NCBI RefSeq assembly: GCF_003987335.1
Contig: NZ_PIPK01000008.1
Span: forward strand, 1 to 64,000
DNA length: 64,000 nt
Direction of reading: 5' to 3'
Source: Aliidiomarina maris
Lineage (GTDB): Bacteria; Pseudomonadota; Gammaproteobacteria; Enterobacterales; Alteromonadaceae
Shown here piece after piece: positions 1 to 8,669 of the stretch (within the stretch, counting starts at the first letter, position 1; each line of letters opens with the position of its first letter). A program made the position numbers and the translations under genes. The notes below the pieces were generated by a model. That model was not told the DNA's origin. It saw only the letters and a list, made by a program, of their open reading frames with translations, and searched no databases.

Positions 1-48
1 TTTGTTGTATTCAGACCAGTTTTTAACTCGGTATTTTGCTTTGCTCAT
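1..48 (-). CDS. IS5/IS903-family transposase, N-terminal fragment (truncated by window edge)
   Basis: Only 16 residues are inside the window, beginning ATG at 48 and reading MSKAKYRVKNWSEYNK. This matches the characteristic opening of IS903-group transposases (basic start, then an NW..YN motif followed by A..NRG and FWID beyond the part seen here). The start codon has only a weak ribosome-binding site, which is usual for transposases. Whether the rest of the transposase is intact cannot be judged. Confidence 0.7.
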   Translation of the reverse strand, partial: MSKAKYRVKNWSEYNK

Positions 49-109
49 TGCGGTGTCTAGTATCAGCGTGGTTTGGCGATCTGATCAACGCTAACTGAGA
101 AAGTTCCAC

Positions 110-127
110 TATTTGTTCAACAAGGCC
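110..127 (-). repeat. Terminal inverted repeat of the IS element
   Basis: The minus strand from 127 inward reads GGCCTTGTTGAACAAATA, close to the known 18-bp IS903 terminal repeat. It defines the junction between the IS and the interrupted chromosomal gene. The partner repeat is off the window, so the pairing itself is not seen. Confidence 0.65.
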
Positions 128-231
128 CCGACATATGGGTGATGTAATTCCAGAGCAGCAAATGAGCTGGTGATAGGCGCCAAGCAGGCAGTGACGAGTA
201 TAGCGCGCAGTGCGTGACTAACGTGCTGCAT
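128..231 (-). pseudogene. 5' fragment of an exported-protein gene interrupted by the IS
   Basis: An ATG at 231 has a good ribosome-binding site (AAAAGGT, 8-9 bases upstream). It opens a frame of 35 codons that ends at the IS boundary; the fused frame then stops inside the IS repeat (TAG at 111-109, after the added residues ALLNK). The peptide starts MQHVSHALRAILVTACLAP, a typical Sec signal peptide with a probable cleavage after the SSFA-A region. The mature start is LELHHPYVG, which looks like the first strand of an outer-membrane barrel, although this is too short to name a family. The remaining 3' part should lie on the far side of the IS, outside the window. It is probably a recent knock-out, because the promoter side and the start site are intact. 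Confidence 0.65.
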
Positions 232-287
232 ATAATTTACCTTTTGTTATAGTTAAAATATACTAAGTTACTGATTTTTATAGATAA

Positions 288-318
288 ATTATAATACGCG
301 GAATATGCTGAATTTCAA
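288..318 (-). promoter_or_regulatory. Possible promoter of the interrupted exported-protein gene
   Basis: On the minus strand a perfect TATAAT lies at 293-288, about 57 bases upstream of the ATG at 231. A TTGAAA at 318-313 could be the -35 box, but the spacing of 19 bases is longer than ideal. The region is very AT-rich. Inference only. Confidence 0.3.
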
Positions 319-338
319 TCTTTGACTTTAAAGCAAGC

Positions 339-368
339 AAAAAAAAGCGAGGCATAAGCCTCGCTTTT
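339..368 (-). terminator. Rho-independent terminator of the OmpA-family gene
   Basis: A perfect 11-bp stem (343-353 with 358-368) closes an ATAA loop. On the minus strand it is followed by eight Ts (346-339). It lies 29 bases past the stop of the OmpA-like gene. The T-run on the other side (365-368) is short, so it acts mainly on minus-strand transcripts. Confidence 0.9.
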
Positions 369-396
369 AAGTTTATTCAAGCCTAATCAATGTTGA

Positions 397-1488
397 TTAG
401 TAGCCGCGACGTTGCATTTCACGAGTCAACGGAACTTCTTCAGTTGTTGACAAGGTCGCTTCGATACGACGGTTGCGCGGGTTCGCTTCTAAGCTTACTT
501 CGTCAACCACTGGGCGACGCATACCGTAGCCACGAGTTGAGATGCGGTCAGCGCTGATGTTGAAGCGGTTAACTAATACATCTTTCACTGCTTGAGCACG
601 ACGCTCAGACAAGTTCTGGTTGTAGTCAGCTGGACCGATCAAGTCAGTGTGGCCACCGATTTCGATTGAAACATCGCTGTGCTCACGCATCATTTGCGCT
701 AACTCTTCGATGTCACCGTAGAAGCGGCTTTGTACGTCTGAAGAATCAAACGCAAAGTTAACTACTAGCTCGTGACGGATGTTTTGCTCAACCATCACTG
801 AACAGCCTTCGTCATCTACCACGTGTCCACGCGGCGTGTTAGGGCACTGGTCACGGTAATCTGGAACACCGTCGCCATCACTGTCACGTGTTTGATCTTG
901 AGTTGGTGCAGTTTGTGTTGGTTCTTGACGCGCTTCTGTGCGAGTCGACGCCATACCGAACGCATAGTTCAATGACAAACCTAAGTATTGGTCGTCAAAG
1001 TCGCTAGACGTTTGATACGCATATTCAACACGTGCATTCCAACGATCAGCAAACGGCAGTGAATAACCAACCGTACCACGTAAGAAACGGTCTGATTCGT
1101 TGTTATACTCAGTGCTGTTAATACCAGCACCTAAATAAATACCGTTACGGAAATTATATAAACCGTCAGCACCAAACATGTAACCGCTGTCGTTACTAGC
1201 GCCAACTACGTCAGTGCGCAGACGGTCGTAGTAGCTGCGGATTTCCCAACCGTTACCGAAACGGTGACCCAGTTGCAAACCGTAAGCAGTGTGAGCGAAG
1301 CCGCTGTCATAATCGAATGCGGTGCCACCGATATTGATGAAACGGTCGCTGTCAGAATTTGCTAAGCCCAAGCGCACACCGAAATAAGTATGCTCATCGC
1401 TTTGAGACTGAGCGAGTGCGGCAGTGCTAGCCAAGCCCATCAGCACAGCAGCAGAAATAGCAGTTGTTTTTACGAACAAAGTACGCAT
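397..1488 (-). CDS. OmpA-family outer-membrane porin
   Basis: A 363-residue outer-membrane protein that should anchor the outer membrane to peptidoglycan. The start at 1488 is preferred over an in-frame ATG at 1512 because AAGGA precedes it and the protein then opens directly with a signal peptide (cleavage after ALA, residue 26). Residues 30-180 form an eight-strand barrel region with alternating aromatic residues and a final strand YLGLSLNYAF. Next comes a linker with a thrombospondin type-3-like calcium motif (DSDGDGVPDYRDQCPNTPRG). The C-terminal OmpA/MotB domain follows, with NFAFDSSDV, GGHTD and NLSERRAQAV, the peptidoglycan-binding signature. It is transcribed alone and ends in a strong terminator. 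Good codons and high-expression features fit a major porin. The family is certain; orthology to E. coli ompA is not. Confidence 0.93.
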   Translation of the reverse strand: MRTLFVKTTAISAAVLMGLASTAALAQSQSDEHTYFGVRLGLANSDSDRFINIGGTAFDYDSGFAHTAYGLQLGHRFGNGWEIRSYYDRLRTDVVGASNDSGYMFGADGLYNFRNGIYLGAGINSTEYNNESDRFLRGTVGYSLPFADRWNARVEYAYQTSSDFDDQYLGLSLNYAFGMASTRTEARQEPTQTAPTQDQTRDSDGDGVPDYRDQCPNTPRGHVVDDEGCSVMVEQNIRHELVVNFAFDSSDVQSRFYGDIEELAQMMREHSDVSIEIGGHTDLIGPADYNQNLSERRAQAVKDVLVNRFNISADRISTRGYGMRRPVVDEVSLEANPRNRRIEATLSTTEEVPLTREMQRRGY

Positions 1489-1662
1489 GGTATCTTCCTT
1501 ATGCTTATTCAAACTTAATTAAACAGGACATGTGTTACTCCCTGTACTGAAAGCAGTTTAGTCTAAAAATTTAAAATTAAAAATCTGTTTGCACTATTTT
1601 TACTAAAATTTTTTCTGTTAAATTGAGTACTTACCTACTTTACACAGATGAAGATAAAACTT

Positions 1663-2556
1663 TTAACGTTTAAAAATGTCGAAGGCCTTAATTTTAACCT
1701 TTCCAAGTTGCGCTGGTGACATACTTGCAAGACCAACGCCGAGGGTAATCACACCCGCACCTAAGAGCAGCTGAGGCCAATTTACATCCTGCCCCCAAAA
1801 TGCAAAGTTAATCAGTAAGCCCGCGGGAATTAACATGTTATTCATACTTGCAAGCTGTGCAATATTGACCTGCTTACTTGCAATGCTCCACGCTAAATAG
1901 CCCACGCCCGAAGCGACCACTCCCAGCCATACCAATACAGCCCAATGGGTAGCTGTCGTGGGGACACGCTGCCAGTCAGCAAACGCTGCGCTAGCCAGTG
2001 CGCTAACGATTAAGGCGCCGCAAAAAAATAAAGCGTAATGGCTTATTTGTTGGCGCTTATCACCTACTGTTAGTCGCTTATACGCCACTTGTCCAGCAGC
2101 AAAACATAGGTTCGCGGCCTGAATCAGCCAGAAACCTGTCCAAAAGTCGACGCTAGGCTGAGTGAAACGAATCACAGCTGCACCCGCTACGGAAAGCCCC
2201 GCCGCCAGCCACCACGATGCTGGAATCGGCTTGCGATTAATGACGACCTCATCCAAAAGGGTGATATACAACGGCGTAAATATAGTAAAAAGCAACACTT
2301 CTGCAACCGTCAGATAATTAAATGCGTGATACAAAAAGATATACATCACGCCTACCTGTACTGAGCCAATTAGCATCAGTTTGACCGCGTAGCTAGGTTG
2401 TAGGCCGCGCAGCTTTAAAAAAGGCGTTAAAAGTAGGGTGGCCAAAAGCATGCGGATTAGTACGGCAATATAGGCATCCACATCCGCAGCTAAATAAATC
2501 CCAATTAAAGAAAAGCTGAGTGCCCAGAGCAAAGTTATTAACCAAAGTACTAGCAT
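1663..2556 (-). CDS. EamA/DMT-family permease
   Basis: A 297-residue integral membrane protein with about ten hydrophobic helices arranged as two five-helix halves, the EamA (drug/metabolite transporter) architecture. The first half contains EVLLFTIFTPLYITLLDE and the second GYLAWSIASKQV, the usual helix-4/5 patterns. Family members export amino acids, nucleotides or other small metabolites; the substrate cannot be read from sequence. It stands alone between the OmpA-like gene and the DUF1289 gene, on the same strand, with a weak ribosome-binding site. No terminator is visible before it. Confidence 0.85.
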   Translation of the reverse strand: MLVLWLITLLWALSFSLIGIYLAADVDAYIAVLIRMLLATLLLTPFLKLRGLQPSYAVKLMLIGSVQVGVMYIFLYHAFNYLTVAEVLLFTIFTPLYITLLDEVVINRKPIPASWWLAAGLSVAGAAVIRFTQPSVDFWTGFWLIQAANLCFAAGQVAYKRLTVGDKRQQISHYALFFCGALIVSALASAAFADWQRVPTTATHWAVLVWLGVVASGVGYLAWSIASKQVNIAQLASMNNMLIPAGLLINFAFWGQDVNWPQLLLGAGVITLGVGLASMSPAQLGKVKIKAFDIFKR

Positions 2557-2634
2557 TTAATTACTCATTAAGTCGGAAGGTTTAAGTTAAAAATCAATGT
2601 TTAAAAAATGTCTTAATCATACTTAAGGGCTATA

Positions 2635-2919
2635 TTAAGATTCGTTAAATTCGTCAAATAAATGTTTCTGAGTTGGAGTCTGATGATTCAGCTGTGTTGA
2701 TTCCTCGCCACTTTGTTGGCGCACTTGTTTGAGTAAGCGAGTTCGGCGCTTACCCAATAATGTCAATATTTGGCGTTGCTCTGGCTCGGTTTTGGCATGC
2801 CAATTAAAGCGCTCTTCGCGCGAACGTAGACAACCTTTGCAGTAGCCAAAGCGATTTGACTCACATACCCCAACACACGGATTGGGAAGGCTAAACATCT
2901 CTAACTGATCATGCGCCAT
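2635..2919 (-). CDS. DUF1289 family protein
   Basis: A small 94-residue protein. The start at 2919 is preferred because AGGAGG lies immediately upstream; a longer in-frame start (3003) would add residues antisense-like and outside the family. The N-terminal half carries the DUF1289 cysteine signature PCVGVC...CKGCLRSREERFNW, four cysteines that may bind a metal. Its biochemical role is not established. The start overlaps the end of the AraC regulator gene by 11 bases, so the two are probably co-transcribed and translationally coupled. The C-terminal tail is polar and poorly conserved-looking. Confidence 0.85.
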   Translation of the reverse strand: MAHDQLEMFSLPNPCVGVCESNRFGYCKGCLRSREERFNWHAKTEPEQRQILTLLGKRRTRLLKQVRQQSGEESTQLNHQTPTQKHLFDEFNES

Positions 2920-3802
2920 TGAGTGCCTCCTTGCGCCGGAATTGAATCGGAGAGACACCAGTAAACTTTTTAAATAAGCGAGAGAAATAATAGGCGTCGT
3001 CAAAGCCCAGTGTGTGCCCGATTTGACGCACCGTATGGTTAGTTTCCAGCAGCATGCGTTGAGCTTCGTGTACTTTCAACTGATTAAAGTAGCGCATTGG
3101 GCTAGTTCCCGTCAGCAGGCGAAATTTCTTACTAAAGTGAAAAGTCGATAGGCCGGCAAACTGGGCAAAATCCTGCAACTCCAAATGACGGTGCATATTA
3201 TCTGACATGAAGCGTTCTAAGGTTGTCAGTGAAAAATCCACCTGTTTCGGTTGCTTATCAGCCCGCATGGCAGGGAGTTGAATCAACAGCTTTTGTAATA
3301 AGTTAGCGGCAAGCAAAGCGCGTTCGGTGGTGAGTCGTTTGTGTTGCAAGTTAAGCAACTGCGTCACGTCGGGCAATAGTGCACGCCAGTTGGCAAGCTG
3401 AACCACGGGCGCACTACTATTTTCTTCAATGCCGATATATTGCATGTATTGGTCGATGAGTTCCCCAGCAAAGTGCGCCCAGTAAATGCTCCACGGCGCC
3501 TGGGGGCTGGCCTGATAAGAGTGAGCCAAACCACGACGCAAAAACAGCATTTGCCCAGCTTGTAAGGTGCCTTTATGGTGCGGGGTCTGAAAGCGCCCGC
3601 TGCCTTGGTGGCAGAAAATAAGTAAATGGTCCGTATGCAGGGTACGCCGAATACGATGCCCTGTGGCATGTAAGTAATGGCCATAGGAAACTGGATAAAG
3701 CTGGCGACTGAGCGGATGCTGCTCTAAACGTTCAATCGTCGTTTGCGGCAATAGCAAGCGTGAGCTACCTGGCGGTAGCGGCCAACTTGAAGGTTGACTC
3801 AT
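2909..3802 (-). CDS. mmsR: AraC-family transcriptional regulator (probable MmsR-type activator of valine catabolism)
   Basis: A 297-residue regulator. Residues 40-170 look like an AraC-type cupin sensor domain (LLIFCHQGSGRF, GQMLFLRRGLAHSY). The last ~100 residues form the double HTH of AraC/XylS proteins, ending in the signature RQIGHTLGFDDAYYFSRLFKKFTGVSPIQFRR. It is divergent from mmsA with a 122-base shared intergenic region. In Pseudomonas aeruginosa the AraC/XylS protein MmsR activates mmsAB from the same divergent position, so control of the operon at 3925 is a strong inference from context. The symbol is tentative. Confidence 0.8.
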   Translation of the reverse strand: MSQPSSWPLPPGSSRLLLPQTTIERLEQHPLSRQLYPVSYGHYLHATGHRIRRTLHTDHLLIFCHQGSGRFQTPHHKGTLQAGQMLFLRRGLAHSYQASPQAPWSIYWAHFAGELIDQYMQYIGIEENSSAPVVQLANWRALLPDVTQLLNLQHKRLTTERALLAANLLQKLLIQLPAMRADKQPKQVDFSLTTLERFMSDNMHRHLELQDFAQFAGLSTFHFSKKFRLLTGTSPMRYFNQLKVHEAQRMLLETNHTVRQIGHTLGFDDAYYFSRLFKKFTGVSPIQFRRKEALNGA

Positions 3803-3865
3803 AAAGCACCAAGAAAAACAATTTTGTCCATTATAAGACCAATTTTATCGATTCTAAAGTTTTAC

Positions 3866-3894
3866 TTGCTCTGATTTAATGCAGGGCATAGATA
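3866..3894 (+). promoter_or_regulatory. Candidate sigma70 promoter of the valine-degradation operon
   Basis: TTGCTC at 3866-3871 and TAGATA at 3889-3894 are separated by 17 bases and lie 31 bases upstream of the mmsA start. The -35 box is imperfect, as expected for an activator-dependent promoter. No repeated operator half-sites could be fixed by eye. Confidence 0.35.
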
Positions 3895-3924
3895 AACATA
3901 CCCTTAACAACAAGTAGGTAGATT

Positions 3925-5418
3925 ATGGCTAAGCAAGTTCAACTGTACATTGGTGGCGAATTCGTAGATTCCGCCAGTGAGCAAATGATTCCGGTGACGA
4001 ACCCTGCAACACAAGAAGTGATTGCCCAAGTACCTTGTGCAACTGAGCAAGAAGTTCATCAAGCGATTGCCAACGCAAAAGCGGTATTTCAGGATTGGAA
4101 AGAAACCCCAGTGTCTGAACGCGCGCGCGTCATGATGCGCTACCAAGCGCTATTGAAAGAGCATCACGATGAAATTGCTACGATTCTTGCGGGTGAAACA
4201 GGAAAGACTTTCGATGACGCCAAAGGCGATGTGTGGCGCGGTATCGAAGTGGTTGAGCATGCGGCTAACATTCCTTCGCTACTGATGGGCGAAACCGTTG
4301 AAAACGTGGCACGTGGAATCGACACCTATAGTTATACTCAGCCCTTGGGTGTATGTGCAGGTATTACGCCGTTCAACTTCCCAGCGATGATCCCACTTTG
4401 GATGTTCCCGTTAGCGATTGCTTGCGGTAACACTTTTATCTTGAAGCCTTCAGAGCAAGACCCATTAACGCCCACGCGTTTAGTGGAATTATTTGAGCAG
4501 GCGGGTGCTCCAAAGGGCGTGCTGCAGATGATTCATGGCGGTAAAGACCAAGTGGATATGTTGCTTGACCATCCAGACGTGCGTGCATTGTCGTTCGTTG
4601 GTTCGGTGCCTGTGGGTCAATATATTTATCGTCGCGGCACTGAAAACATGAAACGCGTGCAAGCATTTGCAGGTGCAAAGAACCATTGTGTGATTATGCC
4701 TGACGCCAATAAGCAGCAAGTAATTAATAACTTGGTCGGCGCGTCAGTGGGTGCGGCAGGTCAGCGTTGTATGGCAATTTCTTGCGCAGTCTTTGTAGGT
4801 AAAGCCAAAGAGTGGATCCCTGATCTTGCGGCTGCGTTGGCTAAAGTTCACCCTGGCGCATGGGACGATAAAGACGCCGCTTATGGACCGTTAATTTCAC
4901 CACAAGCTAAAGAGCGGGTGTTAAAAATGATCCAGCAAGGTAAAGATGAAGGCGCTGAGTGCTTAGTCGACGGTTCGAATTGCGTGGTGGAAGGCTTCCC
5001 TGACGGCAACTGGGTTGGCCCTACCGTATTTGGCAAAGTCACCACTGACATGCAAATTTATCAGCAAGAAATTTTTGGCCCAGTGCTATGCACTATGGAA
5101 GTTGAAACGCTGCCCGATGCGATTGCGTTGGTCAATGCCAACCCATATGGCAATGGTACGTCTATCTTTACTGCGAGCGGTGCGGCTGCGCGCAAATATC
5201 AGCATGAAATTGAAGTCGGCCAAGTGGGTATTAACGTACCAATTCCTGTACCGCTGCCGTTTTTCTCTTTCACCGGTTGGAAAAACTCGTTCTTTGGTGA
5301 CTTGCATGCTTATGGTAAGCAAGCGGTGCGTTTTTACAGCGAAACTAAAACTATTACTGCACGTTGGCCAGAGACTGACCTCGTCAGCGGCCCGAATATG
5401 ACCATTGAACTGAAGTAA
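3925..5418 (+). CDS. mmsA: Methylmalonate-semialdehyde dehydrogenase (CoA-acylating)
   Basis: A 497-residue CoA-dependent aldehyde dehydrogenase. It converts (S)-methylmalonate semialdehyde, made from valine, to propionyl-CoA, and also malonate semialdehyde to acetyl-CoA. Seen: the NAD-binding ALDH fold with [13 protein letters not shown], the GGKDQVD and FVGSVPVG turns, and the catalytic cysteine C282 in GQRCMAIS. The C-terminal [20 protein letters not shown] is characteristic of MmsA, which lacks the general-base glutamate of ordinary ALDHs. The length equals the family norm. First gene of the operon, with a 12-base gap to the acyl-CoA dehydrogenase. Confidence 0.96.
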   Translation: MAKQVQLYIGGEFVDSASEQMIPVTNPATQEVIAQVPCATEQEVHQAIANAKAVFQDWKETPVSERARVMMRYQALLKEHHDEIATILAGETGKTFDDAKGDVWRGIEVVEHAANIPSLLMGETVENVARGIDTYSYTQPLGVCAGITPFNFPAMIPLWMFPLAIACGNTFILKPSEQDPLTPTRLVELFEQAGAPKGVLQMIHGGKDQVDMLLDHPDVRALSFVGSVPVGQYIYRRGTENMKRVQAFAGAKNHCVIMPDANKQQVINNLVGASVGAAGQRCMAISCAVFVGKAKEWIPDLAAALAKVHPGAWDDKDAAYGPLISPQAKERVLKMIQQGKDEGAECLVDGSNCVVEGFPDGNWVGPTVFGKVTTDMQIYQQEIFGPVLCTMEVETLPDAIALVNANPYGNGTSIFTASGAAARKYQHEIEVGQVGINVPIPVPLPFFSFTGWKNSFFGDLHAYGKQAVRFYSETKTITARWPETDLVSGPNMTIELK

Positions 5419-5430
5419 CCGAGGTGGATC

Positions 5431-6588
5431 GTGAATTATAATTTAACTGACGACCAACAAGCTTTTGTCGACACGGCACGCGCCTTCGCAGAGAAGGAAA
5501 TGGCACCCCATGCAGGGCGCTGGGACCAAGAGCATCACTTTCCTGTAGACGTATTTCGCAAAGCTGGCGAGATGGGCTTTATGGGCATGTATACCCCAGA
5601 AAGCGCCGGTGGCTTCGGTATGAGCCGCTTAGACGCTGCGCTTATATTCGAACAGCTGGCAATGGGCTGTACGGCTACTACCGCAATGATGACCATTCAC
5701 AATATGGTCACTTGGATGATTGGCTCATTCGCCACCCAAGAGGTAATTGATACTTGGGTGGAAGACTTGGTGGCGGGTCAGAAACTGGGCTCCTATTGCT
5801 TGACTGAGCCTGGTGCGGGTTCAGACGCCGCCAGCTTGCGTACCAGTGCCAAAAAAGACGGTGATGAGTACGTGATCAATGGCTCGAAAATGTTTATTTC
5901 AGGCGCCGGTTCTACGGACGTACTTGTGGTCATGGCGCGCACAGGCGGCGAGGGTGCAGCAGGTGTGTCGGCGTTTGTTGTACCGGCTGACGCAGCGGGT
6001 ATTCATTATGGTAAAGCCGAAGAAAAGATGGGCTGGAACGCGCAGCCTACGCGCTTAGTGACCTTTGAAGATGTTCGCATTCCAGCGGCAAACTTACTGG
6101 GCGTGGAAGGTGAAGGCTTTAAATTTGCAATGATGGGCTTGGACGGGGGCCGTATTAACATTGCGGTGTGTTCAGTTGGTACCGCTCAGGCGGCGCTTAA
6201 CACGGCGCGTGACTACATGCACGAGCGCAATCAATTTGGTAAGCCGTTGGCGGCGTTCCAGGCGTTGCAATTCAAGCTCGCAGATATGGCGACCGATTTA
6301 GTCGCGGCGCGTCAAATGGTGCGTTTAGCGGCGTTTAAGGTCGACACCAACGACGCCGACAAAACGGCGTATTGTGCGATGGCGAAGCGTTTTGCGACTG
6401 ACGTTGGTTTTCAAGTGTGTGACCAAGCATTACAAATTCATGGCGGTTACGGCTACATTAAAGAGTATCCGTTAGAGCGTCACGTGCGCGATGTGCGGGT
6501 ACATCAAATTCTGGAAGGTACCAACGAGATCATGCGCCTGATTATAGCGCGCCGGTTACTCGCTGATGGTGCTGCGGAACTCGTGTAA
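5431..6588 (+). CDS. Acyl-CoA dehydrogenase, probably isobutyryl-CoA dehydrogenase
   Basis: A 385-residue FAD enzyme with a GTG start behind GAGGT. Family marks: YCLTEPGAGSDAASL (FAD/substrate loop), GSKMFISGAG, and LQIHGGYGYIKEYPLERHVRDVR, then the catalytic-base glutamate E362 in LEGTNEIM. The position between mmsA and the 3-hydroxyisobutyryl-CoA hydrolase gene points to oxidation of isobutyryl-CoA to methacrylyl-CoA in valine degradation. Other short branched acyl-CoAs are possible substrates. Electrons would go to the electron-transfer flavoprotein, which is not encoded here. Confidence 0.92.
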   Translation: MNYNLTDDQQAFVDTARAFAEKEMAPHAGRWDQEHHFPVDVFRKAGEMGFMGMYTPESAGGFGMSRLDAALIFEQLAMGCTATTAMMTIHNMVTWMIGSFATQEVIDTWVEDLVAGQKLGSYCLTEPGAGSDAASLRTSAKKDGDEYVINGSKMFISGAGSTDVLVVMARTGGEGAAGVSAFVVPADAAGIHYGKAEEKMGWNAQPTRLVTFEDVRIPAANLLGVEGEGFKFAMMGLDGGRINIAVCSVGTAQAALNTARDYMHERNQFGKPLAAFQALQFKLADMATDLVAARQMVRLAAFKVDTNDADKTAYCAMAKRFATDVGFQVCDQALQIHGGYGYIKEYPLERHVRDVRVHQILEGTNEIMRLIIARRLLADGAAELV

Positions 6589-6625
6589 GCACTGGTCATT
6601 TTGCACGAACAACAGGGAGACAAGC

Positions 6626-7753
6626 ATGGAAGTGGTGGAATTTTCCAGCTTAGCAACAGACAACGGTAAGACTATTGGCGTTGCGACCTTGAACTCAGAG
6701 CGTTCACTAAACGCTCTGAGTTTAGATATGGTAGCGCTACTGGAACCAAAGCTGCAGCAATGGCGGGACGACCCGCAAGTCGTGTGTGTCTGGTTACAAG
6801 GCGCGGGCGAGAAAGCGTTTTGTGCAGGCGGCGACATCGTTGCTATGTATAAAGCGATGCAGCAGCGTCCTGGTAAGGTCGTGAGCGAAGTCGAAGACTT
6901 CTTTACCCGTGAATATCGTCTGGATTATTTGATTCAGACATTCCCGAAACCTTTTGTGGTGTGGGGGAGTGGCTTTGTGATGGGCGGTGGCATGGGTTTG
7001 ATGAACGGTGCGTCACACCGTATCGTCACTGAAACGTCACGTTTAGCCATGCCAGAAGTAAGTATTGGGTTATACCCTGATGTAGGCGGCACTTACTTTT
7101 TAAACCGCTTAACCGATGGTTTAGGCCTGTTTTTGGGCTTGACCGGCGCGCAAATGAACGCAAGCGATGCGTTGCATGTGCAACTGGCTGATTACTTCGT
7201 TCCCAGCTCGAACAAGCCGGACGTGCTTGCGCAGTTGCAGAGCTTAGAGTGGGGTGATACCCCAGCATTAAATCGACAAAAGCTGAGCGATGCATTGCAG
7301 TCCATTGAGCAAGCAGGCCGTTCTGAATTGCCGCGCAGCGGCTTGAAAGCACGTCATACTGAGTTGGTTGCAGCGCTGCAAGGACAAGACGTTGAAACCG
7401 TGGTGGCTAATATCTTAGCCTTAAACGCAGGCGATGATGTGTGGTTACAGCGCGCGCAAAAGAATTTACGCCAAGGCTGCCCGATGACAGCGCATATCGT
7501 GTGGGCGCAATTGCAATGCGGTACTGAGCTGAGCTTGGCCGAGTGTTTCCAAATGGAGCTTACGTTATCGGTCAATTGCGCGGTGAAGGGTGATTTCGCG
7601 GAAGGTATTCGAGCTCTGTTAATTGATAAAGACCAGCAGCCTAAGTGGCATTACCCAAGCGTGGCCGAGGTCCCAGCTGAAGCGGTAGACGAGATGTTCG
7701 TGTCACCATGGTCGGCGGATGCGCACCCACTGGCTGATTTAGCAAAAGGATAA
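6626..7753 (+). CDS. Enoyl-CoA hydratase/isomerase family protein, probable 3-hydroxyisobutyryl-CoA hydrolase
   Basis: A 375-residue crotonase-fold protein. The start at 6626 has GGGAGA upstream; the longer frame from 6566 would overlap the preceding gene and adds no family-like residues. The oxyanion-hole motifs GAGEKAFCAGGD and WGSGFVMGGGMGLMNG, followed by MPEVSIGLYPDVGGTYFLNRL, and a C-terminal half longer than in plain hydratases are typical of the HIBCH subgroup. HIBCH removes CoA from 3-hydroxyisobutyryl-CoA, the step before MmsB. No separate methacrylyl-CoA hydratase gene is seen in the operon, so a generic hydratase elsewhere must supply that step. Confidence 0.9.
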   Translation: MEVVEFSSLATDNGKTIGVATLNSERSLNALSLDMVALLEPKLQQWRDDPQVVCVWLQGAGEKAFCAGGDIVAMYKAMQQRPGKVVSEVEDFFTREYRLDYLIQTFPKPFVVWGSGFVMGGGMGLMNGASHRIVTETSRLAMPEVSIGLYPDVGGTYFLNRLTDGLGLFLGLTGAQMNASDALHVQLADYFVPSSNKPDVLAQLQSLEWGDTPALNRQKLSDALQSIEQAGRSELPRSGLKARHTELVAALQGQDVETVVANILALNAGDDVWLQRAQKNLRQGCPMTAHIVWAQLQCGTELSLAECFQMELTLSVNCAVKGDFAEGIRALLIDKDQQPKWHYPSVAEVPAEAVDEMFVSPWSADAHPLADLAKG

Positions 7754-7757
7754 GATG

Positions 7758-8654
7758 ATGGCGAAGGTAGGATTTATTGGTTTAGGTAATATGGGCGGCC
7801 CAATGGCCGAGAACTTGGTCAAAGCGGGTCATGACGTTAAAGTGTTTGATCTCTCGGCCGAGGCGCTCGCGCGCTTAGAGCAAGCTGGCGCCAAGGTTGC
7901 TGATAGCGCCAAAGCGGCGGTTGCAGATGTCGAATTTGTGGTCTCAATGTTGCCTGCGTCAAAGCACGTACAAAGCCTGTATTTAGGCGAACAAGGTATT
8001 GCCGAACATATCGACAGTCAAACCTTGGTGATCGACAGCAGCACCATAGATGCGCAAACGGCTCGCGACCTCGCGGTCACTTTGAATAAGCAGGGCGTGC
8101 GTTTTATTGATGCGCCAGTGTCTGGTGGTACCGCAGGTGCCAAAGCGGCGACGTTAACCTTTATTTGTGGTGGCGATGCAGCGGATATTGAAGAAGCCCG
8201 TGCGGTGCTTGGCAATATGGGTAAGAACGTATTTCGTGCAGGCGACCATGGTGCCGGCCAAGTGGCCAAAATATGCAACAATATGTTGTTGGCTATTTTA
8301 ATGGCAGGGACTTCGGAAGCGCTTCAGTTAGGTCGTGCGAATGGTTTGGACCCGAAAGTATTGTCGCAAATTATGCTACAGAGCTCGGGTCGCAATTGGA
8401 CGCTGGAAGTTTATAACCCGTGCCCTTATGTGATGGAAGGTGTGCCTTCAAGTAATAATTATGCGGGCGGGTTTCAGGTGGATTTAATGGCCAAAGACTT
8501 GGGCCTTGCAATGGATACTGCGCAAGCGGTGGAAGCACGCACCCCGTTAGGTGAAATGGCGCAGTCACTTTACCAACAGCATAGTCAAGACGGCTTCGGT
8601 GGGAAGGACTTTTCAAGTATTTTCAATTACTTTGACACCAAGCTCAATCAATAG
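7758..8654 (+). CDS. mmsB: 3-hydroxyisobutyrate dehydrogenase
   Basis: A 298-residue NAD-dependent beta-hydroxyacid dehydrogenase that oxidises 3-hydroxyisobutyrate to methylmalonate semialdehyde, the MmsA substrate. Seen: the N-terminal Rossmann motif GFIGLGNMGGPMAENL, the substrate loop DAPVSGGTAGA, and the catalytic lysine in GAGQVAKICNNM. Two ATGs are adjacent (7755 and 7758). The second is chosen because it stands seven bases from AAAGGA. The start lies 4 bases past the upstream stop, so translation is probably coupled. Confidence 0.95.
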   Translation: MAKVGFIGLGNMGGPMAENLVKAGHDVKVFDLSAEALARLEQAGAKVADSAKAAVADVEFVVSMLPASKHVQSLYLGEQGIAEHIDSQTLVIDSSTIDAQTARDLAVTLNKQGVRFIDAPVSGGTAGAKAATLTFICGGDAADIEEARAVLGNMGKNVFRAGDHGAGQVAKICNNMLLAILMAGTSEALQLGRANGLDPKVLSQIMLQSSGRNWTLEVYNPCPYVMEGVPSSNNYAGGFQVDLMAKDLGLAMDTAQAVEARTPLGEMAQSLYQQHSQDGFGGKDFSSIFNYFDTKLNQ

Positions 8655-8669
8655 GTTAAGGAAGTAAAT

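Larger units (their letters stand above)
1..127 (-). mobile_element. End of an IS903/IS5-family insertion sequence (partial, runs off the window)
   Basis: Seen: the minus strand carries the first codons of a transposase (from 48 down to 1). The element appears to end at 127, where the minus strand starts with GGCCTTGTTGAACAAAT. Family knowledge: IS903-type elements end in an inverted repeat close to GGCTTTGTTGAATAAATC and make 9-bp target duplications, so both the end and the transposase start agree. Reading inward from 127 there are about 79 bases of IS leader before the transposase ATG. The other end and the target duplication lie outside the window. The exact boundary could be off by one or two bases. 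The insertion interrupts the exported-protein gene at 128-231. Confidence 0.75.
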
